Below the pieces are notes generated by a model. That model worked only from the letters and a program-made list of their open reading frames with translations. It was not told the origin of the DNA and ran no database searches. From assembly GCA_016720395.1 (NCBI GenBank), contig JADKKR010000003.1, positions 310,001-374,000 on the forward strand: a stretch of 64,000 nucleotides of DNA. Direction: 5' to 3'. Below are positions 37,343-45,490 of the stretch, in pieces. The DNA is from Geobacteraceae bacterium. Lineage in GTDB: Bacteria > Desulfobacterota > Desulfuromonadia > Geobacterales > Pseudopelobacteraceae. Positions within the stretch are counted from its first letter, which is position 1. Each line of letters opens with the position of its first letter. The position numbers were made by a program, and so were the translations under genes.

Positions 37343-37881
37343 GATGTCCTCCTTCCATAAACTATACGGGCAACCAAAACACCTACGCCGAAAAACATAC
37401 CCAAAGCCACAAATGCACTTACCGACAATTGCATCATTCCGCTGAGACCATGTCCGCTTGGACAACCATCGGCCAGACGAGCTCCCACCATGGCAATGAT
37501 ACCACCAAAAAATGCTACGACGGCCCGCTTTCCGATAGATGGTCCAAATCGTTTCTCCCACGTGGGGGGGACGCCCTCCAACTTAAAGCTCTTATCCGTA
37601 GTGGACGAAATGAAGGCACCCAGGACAATCCCGACAACCAGCATGAATTGCCAATCAACACGAAGCTTTGTTTCGGTGTAATACTCGTTTGTCGCCACAC
37701 GATCCGGGGAGATCGTCCGTTCAATAATACCGGCGGCACGAACGAAGGTGGTTGATGCTCCCAGGTAGTTGGTCTTCCCCAGCAGTTGTGTGGTTGCAAA
37801 GACTGAAGCGATAGCCAATAAACCTAAAAGAGCTCCTGCAAGGTAGGGACTCCATCCGCCATCCTCTGTTTTCCATTTCAT
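37339..37881 (-). CDS. YeeE/YedE-family membrane protein, first half of a pair
   Basis: This 180-residue multi-pass membrane protein carries the characteristic GARLADGCPSGHGLSGM motif with a conserved Cys. It starts at ATG 37881 behind GGAGG, and its stop overlaps the next YeeE/YedE gene. Together the two would form one sulfur-compound permease. No sulfurtransferase or TusA gene is adjacent, so the physiological substrate (thiosulfate or related) is a family inference. Confidence 0.87.
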   Translation of the reverse strand: MKWKTEDGGWSPYLAGALLGLLAIASVFATTQLLGKTNYLGASTTFVRAAGIIERTISPDRVATNEYYTETKLRVDWQFMLVVGIVLGAFISSTTDKSFKLEGVPPTWEKRFGPSIGKRAVVAFFGGIIAMVGARLADGCPSGHGLSGMMQLSVSAFVALGMFFGVGVLVARIVYGRRTS

Positions 37882-37981
37882 TTTTAACCTCCTACTCCCT
37901 TCCCGGTTGAATTTGTACACCTGACGTAATCTAAGCGCAGCGATTTGACCGTCTGACGCCGAATGGTTAGTCCGCTACTTT

Positions 37982-38161
37982 TCAGATACTCGGCATTCTG
38001 GATGACAGCAGTAGACAAAATACCATAAAGACCATACTCACTGCCGTTTGAATATAATGGAACCAGAATTGCTGACCAGCTTGCCTCGTAAACATAAGTC
38101 CCATATCAATGATAAAGACAATCGTGAATGCAGATGATGGCACCCAAAGCGGTACGCGCAA
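37982..38161 (-). CDS. possible 59-residue membrane peptide downstream of the antiporter
   Basis: A minus-strand frame beginning two bases after the antiporter stop codon (TTG 38161, or ATG at codon 20) encodes two hydrophobic stretches (AFTIVFIIDMGLMFT and IQTAVSMVFMVFCLLL) joined by a polar loop RQAGQQFWFH. The amino acid pattern looks like a genuine two-helix membrane protein, but there is no ribosome site and no family was recognised. It may instead be the remnant of a longer gene. Confidence 0.35.
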   Translation of the reverse strand: MRVPLWVPSSAFTIVFIIDMGLMFTRQAGQQFWFHYIQTAVSMVFMVFCLLLSSRMPSI

Positions 38162-38162
38162 A

Positions 38163-39791
38163 TTAGTTCAAAATCTTTTCTGCAGCCTGAAGAGCTGCAT
38201 CCTCATACGGTATCATCACCAGATCGGCGCCAGCTTTTTGCAATCTGGTAACACTGCCATGGCCGTGGGCGGTTACGGCAATCCGTCCCGCATAGCCCAA
38301 ACTCTGCAGACTGTGGATCAGTGACTGATTGACGTGGTGTTCGGGTGAAGTGCTCACCACCCACTGGACATGGGTAAGCGGCAACGAGGCGATGAACTCG
38401 GGATCCCCGGCATCTCCGTAACGTACCGGGTAACCCATCGAGTCACCAGAGCGTGACAAATCGGGGTTGTAATCAACGCTCAGAACCCTTAAGCCTTTCT
38501 CCCGAAGAACCTTTGCGATACCTGCCCCGAAGCGCCCCATGCCGAGAAGAATAATATCCGCGATGCTGTCTTCAGGTAATACTCCCAACTCAATCTCTCT
38601 GTAGGGGCGCTGGCGTTCGAATATTCTCAGCCATGGCGCCAGCCATTCATAGAGTGGATGGGAAAAAATGATCATATAGGAAGAGGCGCTAATGGTTATG
38701 AGGCCAACCAGTGTGATCAACCCCATGGTCTCAGCGTTAATATGACCGAGGCTCAGCCCCAGCGCGCCCAGAATCAAGGAAAATTCGCTGATCTGCGCTA
38801 CCGCGAGTCCTGCTAAGAACCCGGTACGTTTACGGTATCCCAGTGCCCCCATGATGATCATGACGATCAGAGGGTTGCCGATCAGCACAAACAACGAAAA
38901 CACAAAAGCTTCCCCCAGCTGTGAACCCAGAAGTCCGAGGTCCAGTTGCGCCCCAAGGTCGATGAAAAAAAACAGTAACAGAAAATCGCGCAGACTTACC
39001 AAACGGGCACCCAGCGCGTCCCGGTAGGGTGTGGATGCCAGGGATACTCCGGCTACAAAAGCGCCCACCTCTTTGCTGAAGCCCAGATTAGCACCCAGAA
39101 TCGCCAGACTTACGGCCCAGGCAATGCTAAAGAGTACCAACAGTTCCTGTGATCGGGAAAGCACGTGGAGCAGGTGTGGCAGAATATATCGTGTGACCAA
39201 AGCCACCACCACAATAAACGCGACCCCTTTCAGAAGTACAGACAGAGCGGCGTTAGAGAGGGAACCGCCCGCCTCATTCAGTGCATTGAGGCCTATCATC
39301 ACCAACACCACGACCAGATCCTGCACAATCAGGAACCCAAGAGCGATACGTCCGTGCAACGTATCCACCTCGCGTTTATCCGAGAGAAGTTTGACAATAA
39401 TGATGGTGCTGGAAAAGGTCAAAGCGACTGCCACATAAAGGGAGGCAATAGGCGGAATGCCTATGATGATTGCAATCAGATAGCCAATAACACTGGTAAA
39501 AACGACCTGACCCAGCCCTGTCGCCAGGGCCACTGGGCCCATGGTACGAATGATGTGAAGGTCCAGTTTAAGGCCGACTATGAACAACAGAAGAGTGATT
39601 CCGAATTTGGCAAGCAGATCCAACTGGTCATTTGCGCTCACCCAGCCAAGAACCGAGGGGCCGGCCAGAATGCCCACCGCAATGAATGCGACAATCAGCG
39701 GTTGCCGCAGGCGCATGCAGAGTGCGCCAGCGACTGCAGCCATCAGCAGTAAAACAGCCATTTCAGTAAAGACGTCGGGAAATAGTCCCAT
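38163..39791 (-). CDS. CPA2 (KefB-like) cation:proton antiporter with TrkA-N domain
   Basis: The first 380 or so residues form 12 membrane helices of the monovalent cation:proton antiporter-2 family, including GFLIVQDLVVVLVMIG. Residues about 405-530 form a cytoplasmic RCK/TrkA-N NAD-binding domain, starting at DIILLGMGRFGAGIAKVL. Such proteins export potassium or exchange it for protons, often under electrophile or oxidative stress. At 542 residues it lacks a TrkA-C domain. No KefF/KefG-like flavoprotein is adjacent. Confidence 0.9.
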   Translation of the reverse strand: MGLFPDVFTEMAVLLLMAAVAGALCMRLRQPLIVAFIAVGILAGPSVLGWVSANDQLDLLAKFGITLLLFIVGLKLDLHIIRTMGPVALATGLGQVVFTSVIGYLIAIIIGIPPIASLYVAVALTFSSTIIIVKLLSDKREVDTLHGRIALGFLIVQDLVVVLVMIGLNALNEAGGSLSNAALSVLLKGVAFIVVVALVTRYILPHLLHVLSRSQELLVLFSIAWAVSLAILGANLGFSKEVGAFVAGVSLASTPYRDALGARLVSLRDFLLLFFFIDLGAQLDLGLLGSQLGEAFVFSLFVLIGNPLIVMIIMGALGYRKRTGFLAGLAVAQISEFSLILGALGLSLGHINAETMGLITLVGLITISASSYMIIFSHPLYEWLAPWLRIFERQRPYREIELGVLPEDSIADIILLGMGRFGAGIAKVLREKGLRVLSVDYNPDLSRSGDSMGYPVRYGDAGDPEFIASLPLTHVQWVVSTSPEHHVNQSLIHSLQSLGYAGRIAVTAHGHGSVTRLQKAGADLVMIPYEDAALQAAEKILN

Positions 39792-39876
39792 TTAATTACC
39801 TTTCCCCGGGCTACCGTGCCGACCGGTTCATGACAATCAGACACCTTTTACACCGGTAGACGTTACCAACACGCCA

Positions 39877-40311
39877 TTACAAGGCCTCGTGCAGATTGTC
39901 TTTCACTGCAACATCCATTTTCTTGATCAGATAGTAACCGATGGAGAGGGCCAGAATGATGGCGGCAATTCCCACCAGGGCAAAGCCTGACAAATCTTTT
40001 ACATCAAGAATAATCACTTTCCGGGTAATTGCAATAATTGCAACGGCCATAACTATCTGCGCATGGTCAACTGATTCAGCCATATAGGTCTTGGCGATGG
40101 TATCCAGCAGCTCAATACCGATCAGCACAAGCATGAAGAGACCGAAAATTTCCAGCAACTCGTCAATTTCCAATATTAAAACCGGTGGTGTTATGGCGTC
40201 CTTGATAATTACCCAGGCGAGTTCAACGGTACTGAGAAGCAGAACAACAGCCATCAACACAACGAGAACCAGGATAATTATCTTCTGAAATTTTTTTATT
40301 ACCGCCATCAT
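39877..40311 (-). CDS. PsiE-like membrane protein
   Basis: This 144-residue protein has four hydrophobic helices (residues about 8-32, 50-70, 82-103, 112-133) separated by short charged loops, and fits the phosphate-starvation-inducible PsiE family by size and the ELLEIFGLFMLVLIGIELLDTI and VAIIAITRKVI segments. ATG 40311 (double Met) follows GGGAG; an upstream in-frame start at 40353 overlaps the dioxygenase gene and is less likely. Function is unknown. Confidence 0.82.
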   Translation of the reverse strand: MMAVIKKFQKIIILVLVVLMAVVLLLSTVELAWVIIKDAITPPVLILEIDELLEIFGLFMLVLIGIELLDTIAKTYMAESVDHAQIVMAVAIIAITRKVIILDVKDLSGFALVGIAAIILALSIGYYLIKKMDVAVKDNLHEAL

Positions 40312-40342
40312 GGTGAGCTCCCGTGATTTATTTGTGTGGTCT

Positions 40343-40861
40343 TTACTGTCCAAGAGGGTTCCGTGTCTTACCCTCTTCCTGCTTTTCCGGCTCCAGCACC
40401 AGGTCGAACGTGGCCCGTTTTTTCCCTTTTTTCGGATAGTGCTGGGTTATCAGGCCTTCGAATCCCTTCGCATCCACTAATATATGAATGTGAGGCGGTC
40501 GTCGTCCATAAGGGGGAGGCACGCTGGTCCGCAGGCGGTATCGACCGGATCGATCGGAAAAGAGCGTCGCCCGGTGGTCGTCAGCATAGGTGCCGTCAGG
40601 TCCTGCCTGCCAGATCTCGATCCGGACATTGTGCAACGGACGACAATCAGCAGCAGAACGAACCGTTCCGCTTAAAAGATAGCCTGTGCCGATACTGGAA
40701 CGCTCCGGGGCATTCGGGCGGTAGAACGGGCCGATTTCATCCCACGGGGTTGGTGAACAGGTTACCGCCAGGGAGTTTTCGCCGGTCGCGAGCAAGAACA
40801 GCAACATACTCAGTCCGGTCACGAAGTATCTGTTCAAAGAGTCTTTAAGCGTTTCTCTCAT
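40343..40861 (-). CDS. intradiol ring-cleavage dioxygenase-like protein, exported
   Basis: The 172-residue protein resembles the catalytic domain of protocatechuate 3,4-dioxygenase. Candidate ferric ligands are two Tyr (SGRYRLRT and PPPYGRR) and two His (PPHIHI). It is shorter than true catechol dioxygenases and has an N-terminal signal or anchor (YFVTGLSMLLFLLATGENSLA), so it would act outside the cytoplasm. ATG 40861 follows GGAGG; a start at 40885 is also open. No other aromatic-catabolism gene is near, so the substrate is unknown. Confidence 0.8.
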   Translation of the reverse strand: MRETLKDSLNRYFVTGLSMLLFLLATGENSLAVTCSPTPWDEIGPFYRPNAPERSSIGTGYLLSGTVRSAADCRPLHNVRIEIWQAGPDGTYADDHRATLFSDRSGRYRLRTSVPPPYGRRPPHIHILVDAKGFEGLITQHYPKKGKKRATFDLVLEPEKQEEGKTRNPLGQ

Positions 40862-41051
40862 TGGTGCACCTCCTGCTTTGATCATGTCCGTAACTCAGAA
40901 ACAGCCTGTGCAGGGAAAGGAAGCCGACCATCCTCTCCATGGCGGACAGGGCTCTTGAACCCTATAGCTTCTGATGTATATTTCACCCGGGTGGGTGTAC
41001 TGCTTGATGGGCGCTCCGTCCTGGGATGGGACAGATTGCCGCTACTCAAGG

Positions 41052-41267
41052 TCATTCCACGTCCTTTTTCTGTTGGGACCGGGTTTCACCGGGGATCAGC
41101 CCCAGCACCAGACCGACGATACCGCCATAGAGCGCCCCCGTCCAGGGGGAACCAAGCATCATTCAACCGCCGCCGGTGCAGCGGCTCAGCCAGCCGAGCA
41201 GCGCACCTGCTACGGTACCAATACTTATGAACACAACAATCTTGAGCAGGGGTCCCATAATGCTCAT
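41052..41267 (-). CDS. selenocysteine-containing small membrane protein, DUF6132-like (in-frame UGA)
   Basis: Reading through the TGA at 41163-41165 gives one 71-residue protein with two membrane helices (residues about 6-27 and 44-60). The first half ends WLSRCTGGG, the UGA is codon 35, and the second half continues MMLGSPWTGALYGGIVG. Small DUF6132-type proteins have the same two-helix plan with a C-x4-C motif between the helices followed by SNPW- and LYGA-like segments; here the second Cys is replaced by UGA, giving C30-x4-U35. A hairpin of bacterial SECIS type follows. Start is ATG 41267 or, with better ribosome spacing behind GAGAGG, ATG 41258. The alternative is a nonsense mutation, but both halves look conserved. 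Function is probably redox or metal handling at the membrane. Confidence 0.68.
41135..41165 (-). promoter_or_regulatory. putative bacterial SECIS element for the DUF6132-like gene
   Basis: Downstream of the UGA (41163-41165) CCCCC pairs with GGGGG around the loop UGGAC (stem bases 41145-41149 with 41135-41139). The apical loop begins 18 bases after UGA and has G at its second position, which fits the bacterial SECIS pattern (16-37 bases, G in the first two loop bases). The lower stem is weak. Confidence 0.55.
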
Positions 41268-41353
41268 TCCTCTCTCTTTGGCGGTAGTGTGAGCAGGCAA
41301 AATGTGGTTCAGGCATTCAATACTGAAAGTTACCCAGTGACTGTATCAATCGA

Positions 41354-44104
41354 TTAATCCTCAAGCCGCTGAATTTTACGGTTCCTGATCCATTTATCCA
41401 GCGATATCACCGGCAGCACGATCGCACCTGCAGCCATGGCATACAGCCAGGCCCGGGCGTCGAGCGCTGCCGAAGCAAAAATTGTCTGTAGCGGCGGCAG
41501 GTAGATGAAACATGTCTGGAGCAGCAGCAGCAGGCCGATACCGATAAAAATTGCCGGATTGCTGAATACCCCTTGGCTAAAGAGAGAATCGCGCAGGGAT
41601 CGGCAGTTGAGCAGATAGAATATCTGGGTGAAGGTGATGCCGGTCACGCAGATCGTCTGTGCCTCGGCCAGCGCAAATGCATGCCGGGCGGAAGTCACCG
41701 GTTCAGGGCCGACGATCCGGAAGTATTCCCAGAGAAACAGGCCGCAGGCACCTGCGGACATGAGCAGAGCCACCATGATCAGGCGTGCAACAATGAAACC
41801 GGAAAAGACCGGTTCGTCTGGGGGGCGCGGCATGCGCCGCATGGCGTTTGGCTCCAGCACCTCGAAGGCCAGCGGGATCGAGAGGGTGACACTTGCCACC
41901 AGATTGATCCAGAGAGTCTGGCTGGGGGACATGGCCATGAGCAGTTCATTCACCCCGTCGACCCGCACCGTCGGAAAGAAAAACATGGATGCTGTCAGAG
42001 TGCAGGCCAGGCCCAGATTGGTGGGGAGCACGAAGGCCAGGGATTTTATGAGATTATCGTAGACCCGGCGCCCCTCTTCCACCGCTGCGGTAATGGAAGC
42101 AAAATTGTCATCCATCAGGACTACCTTGGCCGCCTCCTTGGATACCGCTGTACCGGTAATCCCCATGGCGATCCCGATGTCTGCCCGTTTGAGGGCCGGC
42201 GCATCGTTAACCCCGTCACCCGTCATGGCAACCACGTGGCGCTGGGCCTGGAGAGCCTGAACGAGCTGGATTTTATGTTCCGGTGCCACGCGGGCAAATA
42301 CATTGGTACTCATGACAGCCGACTGTAGCTCTGTTTCAGAGAGGCCATCCAGGTCGCGACCTGTCAGGGCACCCTGCCCATGCTGCAGCAGACTGAGCTG
42401 CCGACCGATGGCTTCGGCCGTTACGGGATGGTCGCCGGTGATCATCTTGACCGTGATGCCGGCACTATGGCAGATCCTGATGGCGTCCATGGCTTCGGTG
42501 CGGGGAGGATCAATCATGCAGAGCAGACCTGCAAATTGCATATTCATAGTAACGTCATCAGGAGAAATCTCTTCAGCTGCAACGTCCCGGCGCTGTGCAA
42601 AAGCAATAACCCGCATCCCCTGGCGGGCATAGGTTGCCATGGCTTCATTCACCGTTTGCTGCTCCGCTTTACCCAGCCCGCAGCGCTCAAGGACTGTTTC
42701 CGGCGCCCCTTTGAGCAGGATGCGGTTCTCTCCGTCAATCCGGTTCAGGGTTGCCATGAACTTGGTATCCGACTCGAAGGGGATGACGTCCAGACGTTGG
42801 TGGCGACTGCGGAATTCGTGGGCATTCAACCCCGCTTTCTGGCCGGCAACCACCAGAGCGGCTTCTGTCGGATCGCCGGTGATGGCCCAAATTTCAACCT
42901 CCTGGCGCAGCGCCGAATCATTGCAGAGGACGGCAATGGAGAGCAACTCCTGCAGCGCCGGAGGAACGGTCGTCAGGCGGATACCATCGTGTTCGATGTC
43001 GCCTTCCGGTGCGTAGCCGATCCCGGAAAACCGGTATTCATGCCCTTCCAGCCATGCCACCTGGACTGTCATTTCGTTGCGGGTCAGGGTGCCGGTCTTG
43101 TCCGAGCAGATCACCGTTGTGGACCCCAGTGTCTCCACCGCCGGAAGATGACGGACAACAGCATGCCGTTCGGCCATGCGGCGGACGCCGATGGCCAGGC
43201 AGATGGTGATAACCGCCGGCAGCCCTTCGGGGATCGCCGCCACAGCCAGAGAGACGGCAACCATGAGGGATTCGCCGACCGGAGCGTCCTTGATCCAGAT
43301 GCCGAAGGCGATCAGAACCGCTACCACGACCACGACTGCGACAGTGATCCCGGTAGTTACCCTGGCCAGTTGTCGCGTCAGCGGGGTCTCCAGCTGTGTG
43401 GTCTGATTGAGAAGCGCATTGATCCGCCCCAGCTCAGTGTTGTTTCCCGTGGCGACCACCACGCCGGTGGCCGTACCCTGCACCACCAGGGTGCCACTGT
43501 AGGCCATGCAAAAACGGTCGCCCAGCGGTGAGTCCGGCAGTACCGCGTCGGAGCGCTTTGCCACCGGCAGAGACTCGCCGGTCAGGGCCGCTTCCTCGAC
43601 AAGCAGGTTCTTGACCCGGATCAACCGTAGATCGGCCGGGACTTTGTCGCCGCTCTGCAATGTTACCACGTCACCTGGTACCAATCCATCCGCCGACACC
43701 GCGATGGACTGTCCGTTTCTCAGGGCTGTTGCCGTTTCAGGAATCATGGCGGCAAGCGCTTCAATAGCCTTGCCGGCCCGATATTCCTGGATGAAGCCGA
43801 TGATGGCATTGATGCCCACCGCACCGAATACAACCGCGGCATCGGTGGGCTTTTTAAGTGCAACGGCCAGGGCGCCGGCTGCAATCAGCAGCCAGCCGAT
43901 CGGGTTGTTGATCTGGCGCCAGAGGATGAGCCAGGGACCCGTCCCGCCGGTCCGGGCAAGGGTGTTGGCGCCGAAGCGCTGCAACCGTTCCGCGATTTCC
44001 CCATCATTCAACCCGTCCGGACGTGTACCCAGTTCGGTCATGACGTCCTGATCGGATGATGCATGCCACCTGATTTCATTTGGCTGTGTTAGACTCTTGT
44101 GCAT
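41354..44104 (-). CDS. P-type cation-transporting ATPase (P2-like)
   Basis: The 916-residue pump has a cation-ATPase N-terminal domain, the TGES loop (ALTGESLPVAKRS), PEGLP in helix 4 (AAIPEGLPAVITICLAIG), the phosphorylation site CSDKTGTLTRNEM, and the hinge MTGDGVNDAPALKRADIGIAMG, plus a C-terminal block of helices. It is of calcium/sodium-pump type by layout. The helix 5 and 6 positions that carry acidic calcium ligands in SERCA are non-acidic here (NLGLACTL and NLVASVTLSIPLAFE), so the ion is uncertain. It is the last gene of the leftward unit beginning at 47194; ATG 44104 follows GGAGA and lies one base past the lipocalin stop. Confidence 0.93.
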   Translation of the reverse strand: MHKSLTQPNEIRWHASSDQDVMTELGTRPDGLNDGEIAERLQRFGANTLARTGGTGPWLILWRQINNPIGWLLIAAGALAVALKKPTDAAVVFGAVGINAIIGFIQEYRAGKAIEALAAMIPETATALRNGQSIAVSADGLVPGDVVTLQSGDKVPADLRLIRVKNLLVEEAALTGESLPVAKRSDAVLPDSPLGDRFCMAYSGTLVVQGTATGVVVATGNNTELGRINALLNQTTQLETPLTRQLARVTTGITVAVVVVVAVLIAFGIWIKDAPVGESLMVAVSLAVAAIPEGLPAVITICLAIGVRRMAERHAVVRHLPAVETLGSTTVICSDKTGTLTRNEMTVQVAWLEGHEYRFSGIGYAPEGDIEHDGIRLTTVPPALQELLSIAVLCNDSALRQEVEIWAITGDPTEAALVVAGQKAGLNAHEFRSRHQRLDVIPFESDTKFMATLNRIDGENRILLKGAPETVLERCGLGKAEQQTVNEAMATYARQGMRVIAFAQRRDVAAEEISPDDVTMNMQFAGLLCMIDPPRTEAMDAIRICHSAGITVKMITGDHPVTAEAIGRQLSLLQHGQGALTGRDLDGLSETELQSAVMSTNVFARVAPEHKIQLVQALQAQRHVVAMTGDGVNDAPALKRADIGIAMGITGTAVSKEAAKVVLMDDNFASITAAVEEGRRVYDNLIKSLAFVLPTNLGLACTLTASMFFFPTVRVDGVNELLMAMSPSQTLWINLVASVTLSIPLAFEVLEPNAMRRMPRPPDEPVFSGFIVARLIMVALLMSAGACGLFLWEYFRIVGPEPVTSARHAFALAEAQTICVTGITFTQIFYLLNCRSLRDSLFSQGVFSNPAIFIGIGLLLLLQTCFIYLPPLQTIFASAALDARAWLYAMAAGAIVLPVISLDKWIRNRKIQRLED

Positions 44105-44105
44105 C

Positions 44106-44651
44106 CTACAATCTCTCCCCGCCCTTTTCCCGGATTACTGCGCCGGGATCGAATCCCTGCTGCGCGGCACGCTGCAGAATTGCAGCATACAGGCCTTCAT
44201 CCATGCTCGCAGTCCGGCTCAAAATCCAAAGATACTTGCGGCTGGGCGTCCCGACCACCGCGTATTCGTACTCCTTGCCCAGTTCAATGATCCAGTAGTC
44301 ACCCCGGAACGGCCAGAAGAACGTGACTTTGAGTTGAGCATTACTGGACGTGTCGACAATCCAGGCACGACCCGTAACCTGCTCAAGACTGCCGTCCTTC
44401 TCATTACGGCAGGAATTGATAACACTGATCTCCCCGTCTTCCCGGAGTGCATAATCGGCGGTACTTCCTGCACATCCCTTCTGGAAACGGTTCGGAAGGC
44501 GCGCAATCTCGTACCACCGGCCGAGATAGCGCTGCAGGTCCACCTTCTCGACGGTACGGAGCGGGGGAAGTCCCGGGGAGCCGGCATTGGCGAGAGTAAA
44601 GGCCCCGATCCCGAGAACGACGGTAATTACGAAGATGATTGTATTCTGCAT
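44106..44651 (-). CDS. bacterial lipocalin (Blc-like)
   Basis: The 181-residue protein has an N-terminal signal or anchor (residues 1-23, ending LANA), then the lipocalin signature DLQRYLGRWYEIARLPNRFQ and the barrel ending in LWILSRTASMD. Unlike the lipocalin at 29241 it has no lipobox Cys, so it is probably periplasmic or membrane-tethered by its helix. It sits between a flavin-oxidase-fold gene and the P-type ATPase in one leftward unit. Lipid binding is the expected role. Confidence 0.9.
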   Translation of the reverse strand: MQNTIIFVITVVLGIGAFTLANAGSPGLPPLRTVEKVDLQRYLGRWYEIARLPNRFQKGCAGSTADYALREDGEISVINSCRNEKDGSLEQVTGRAWIVDTSSNAQLKVTFFWPFRGDYWIIELGKEYEYAVVGTPSRKYLWILSRTASMDEGLYAAILQRAAQQGFDPGAVIREKGGERL

Positions 44652-44670
44652 ATCGGCACGATCCTTTCGG

Positions 44671-45042
44671 TCAGATCAGTGGTCGGAGTTCCGTGACCCG
44701 GAACCAGGCGGCGTGAGTGACGGCCGCGCCGGCACCCGGTCCGACGATCTCATCGGTGTTTGCCTTGATGCTCGCCAGCAGTTCACCATCCTCCTCGGTC
44801 CTGATCAGCTCAAGCGCCAGGCGCACGCCACTGAAGCCGGGGCCGCTGGTTTTAAAGAGGAAGGCGGCGTGCCGGTTGCGGGTCAGGTTCTGATAGGTGC
44901 GCTTGTCGGTCATGCCCCAGACCAGTGTGGTTTCATCGATGACGTGCGGCCGGGCATAGACGGCGCTGTTGACTTTGCCGTCCGAAGAGGATGTGGATAT
45001 GACACCCAGTCCGGGTTGAGTAAACAGTTCGGCAAGATTCAT
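44671..45042 (-). CDS. pyridoxamine-5'-phosphate-oxidase-fold protein
   Basis: This 123-residue protein has the split-barrel flavin-binding fold, with the conserved start (GVISTSSSDGKVNSAVYARP) and the RTYQNLTRNRHAAFLF segment. It is far shorter than PdxH and lacks the C-terminal PLP-binding motif, so it is unlikely to make PLP; members of this size reduce or bind flavin, F420 or heme. Its neighbours are a lipocalin and membrane proteins of the DUF2177 and DUF1295 families. Confidence 0.82.
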   Translation of the reverse strand: MNLAELFTQPGLGVISTSSSDGKVNSAVYARPHVIDETTLVWGMTDKRTYQNLTRNRHAAFLFKTSGPGFSGVRLALELIRTEEDGELLASIKANTDEIVGPGAGAAVTHAAWFRVTELRPLI

Positions 45043-45072
45043 GGTTGCAGCTCCTTTTGATTATTATTGTGT

Positions 45073-45489
45073 TTACTGCAGCCACTGTGATGCCAGCGCG
45101 GCAAAAAAGTTTGTTACCGCGCAGAGGAAACAGCCCCAGCAGATATCGATCCAGACCATCCTCACCGGCCAGCGCTCCAGGGTGGACATGTTGGTCATGT
45201 CATAGACCCCGTAGACGACCAGGCCGAACAGAGCACCCCACGCCAGCGAAGTTACCGTCAGGTGTTCCGGATCAACCCTCGGAAGGGCGAACAGCACGAT
45301 CCCCAGCGGCAGCAGCAGGTAAACAATCGCGGCAGCCCAGTAGACCGGGATGATGGTGGTACCCCGGACCCGGGCGTAGGGGCCGAGCTCTTTGATATAA
45401 AAACCCTGCATCAGCCTGGCCAGCCAGATGTAATCAAGCAGCAGGGTGAACGGCAGACAGAGCAGGTAGACCTTGAAGGTGTGCAGCAT
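45073..45489 (-). CDS. DUF2177 membrane protein
   Basis: This 138-residue protein has four predicted membrane helices and matches DUF2177 by the LLLDYIWLARLMQGFYIKEL start and the ALFGLVVYGVYDMTNMSTL segment. The family has no known activity and typically travels with DUF1295 and CFA-synthase-like genes, as here. It is separated from DUF1295 by a single base between stop and start regions, so the two are cotranscribed. Confidence 0.88.
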   Translation of the reverse strand: MLHTFKVYLLCLPFTLLLDYIWLARLMQGFYIKELGPYARVRGTTIIPVYWAAAIVYLLLPLGIVLFALPRVDPEHLTVTSLAWGALFGLVVYGVYDMTNMSTLERWPVRMVWIDICWGCFLCAVTNFFAALASQWLQ

Positions 45490-45490
45490 G

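Noticed and set aside
40862..41051. Coding gene between the dioxygenase and the selenoprotein candidate
   Set aside because: Only short frames such as a 31-codon one were found, with no conserved-looking sequence.
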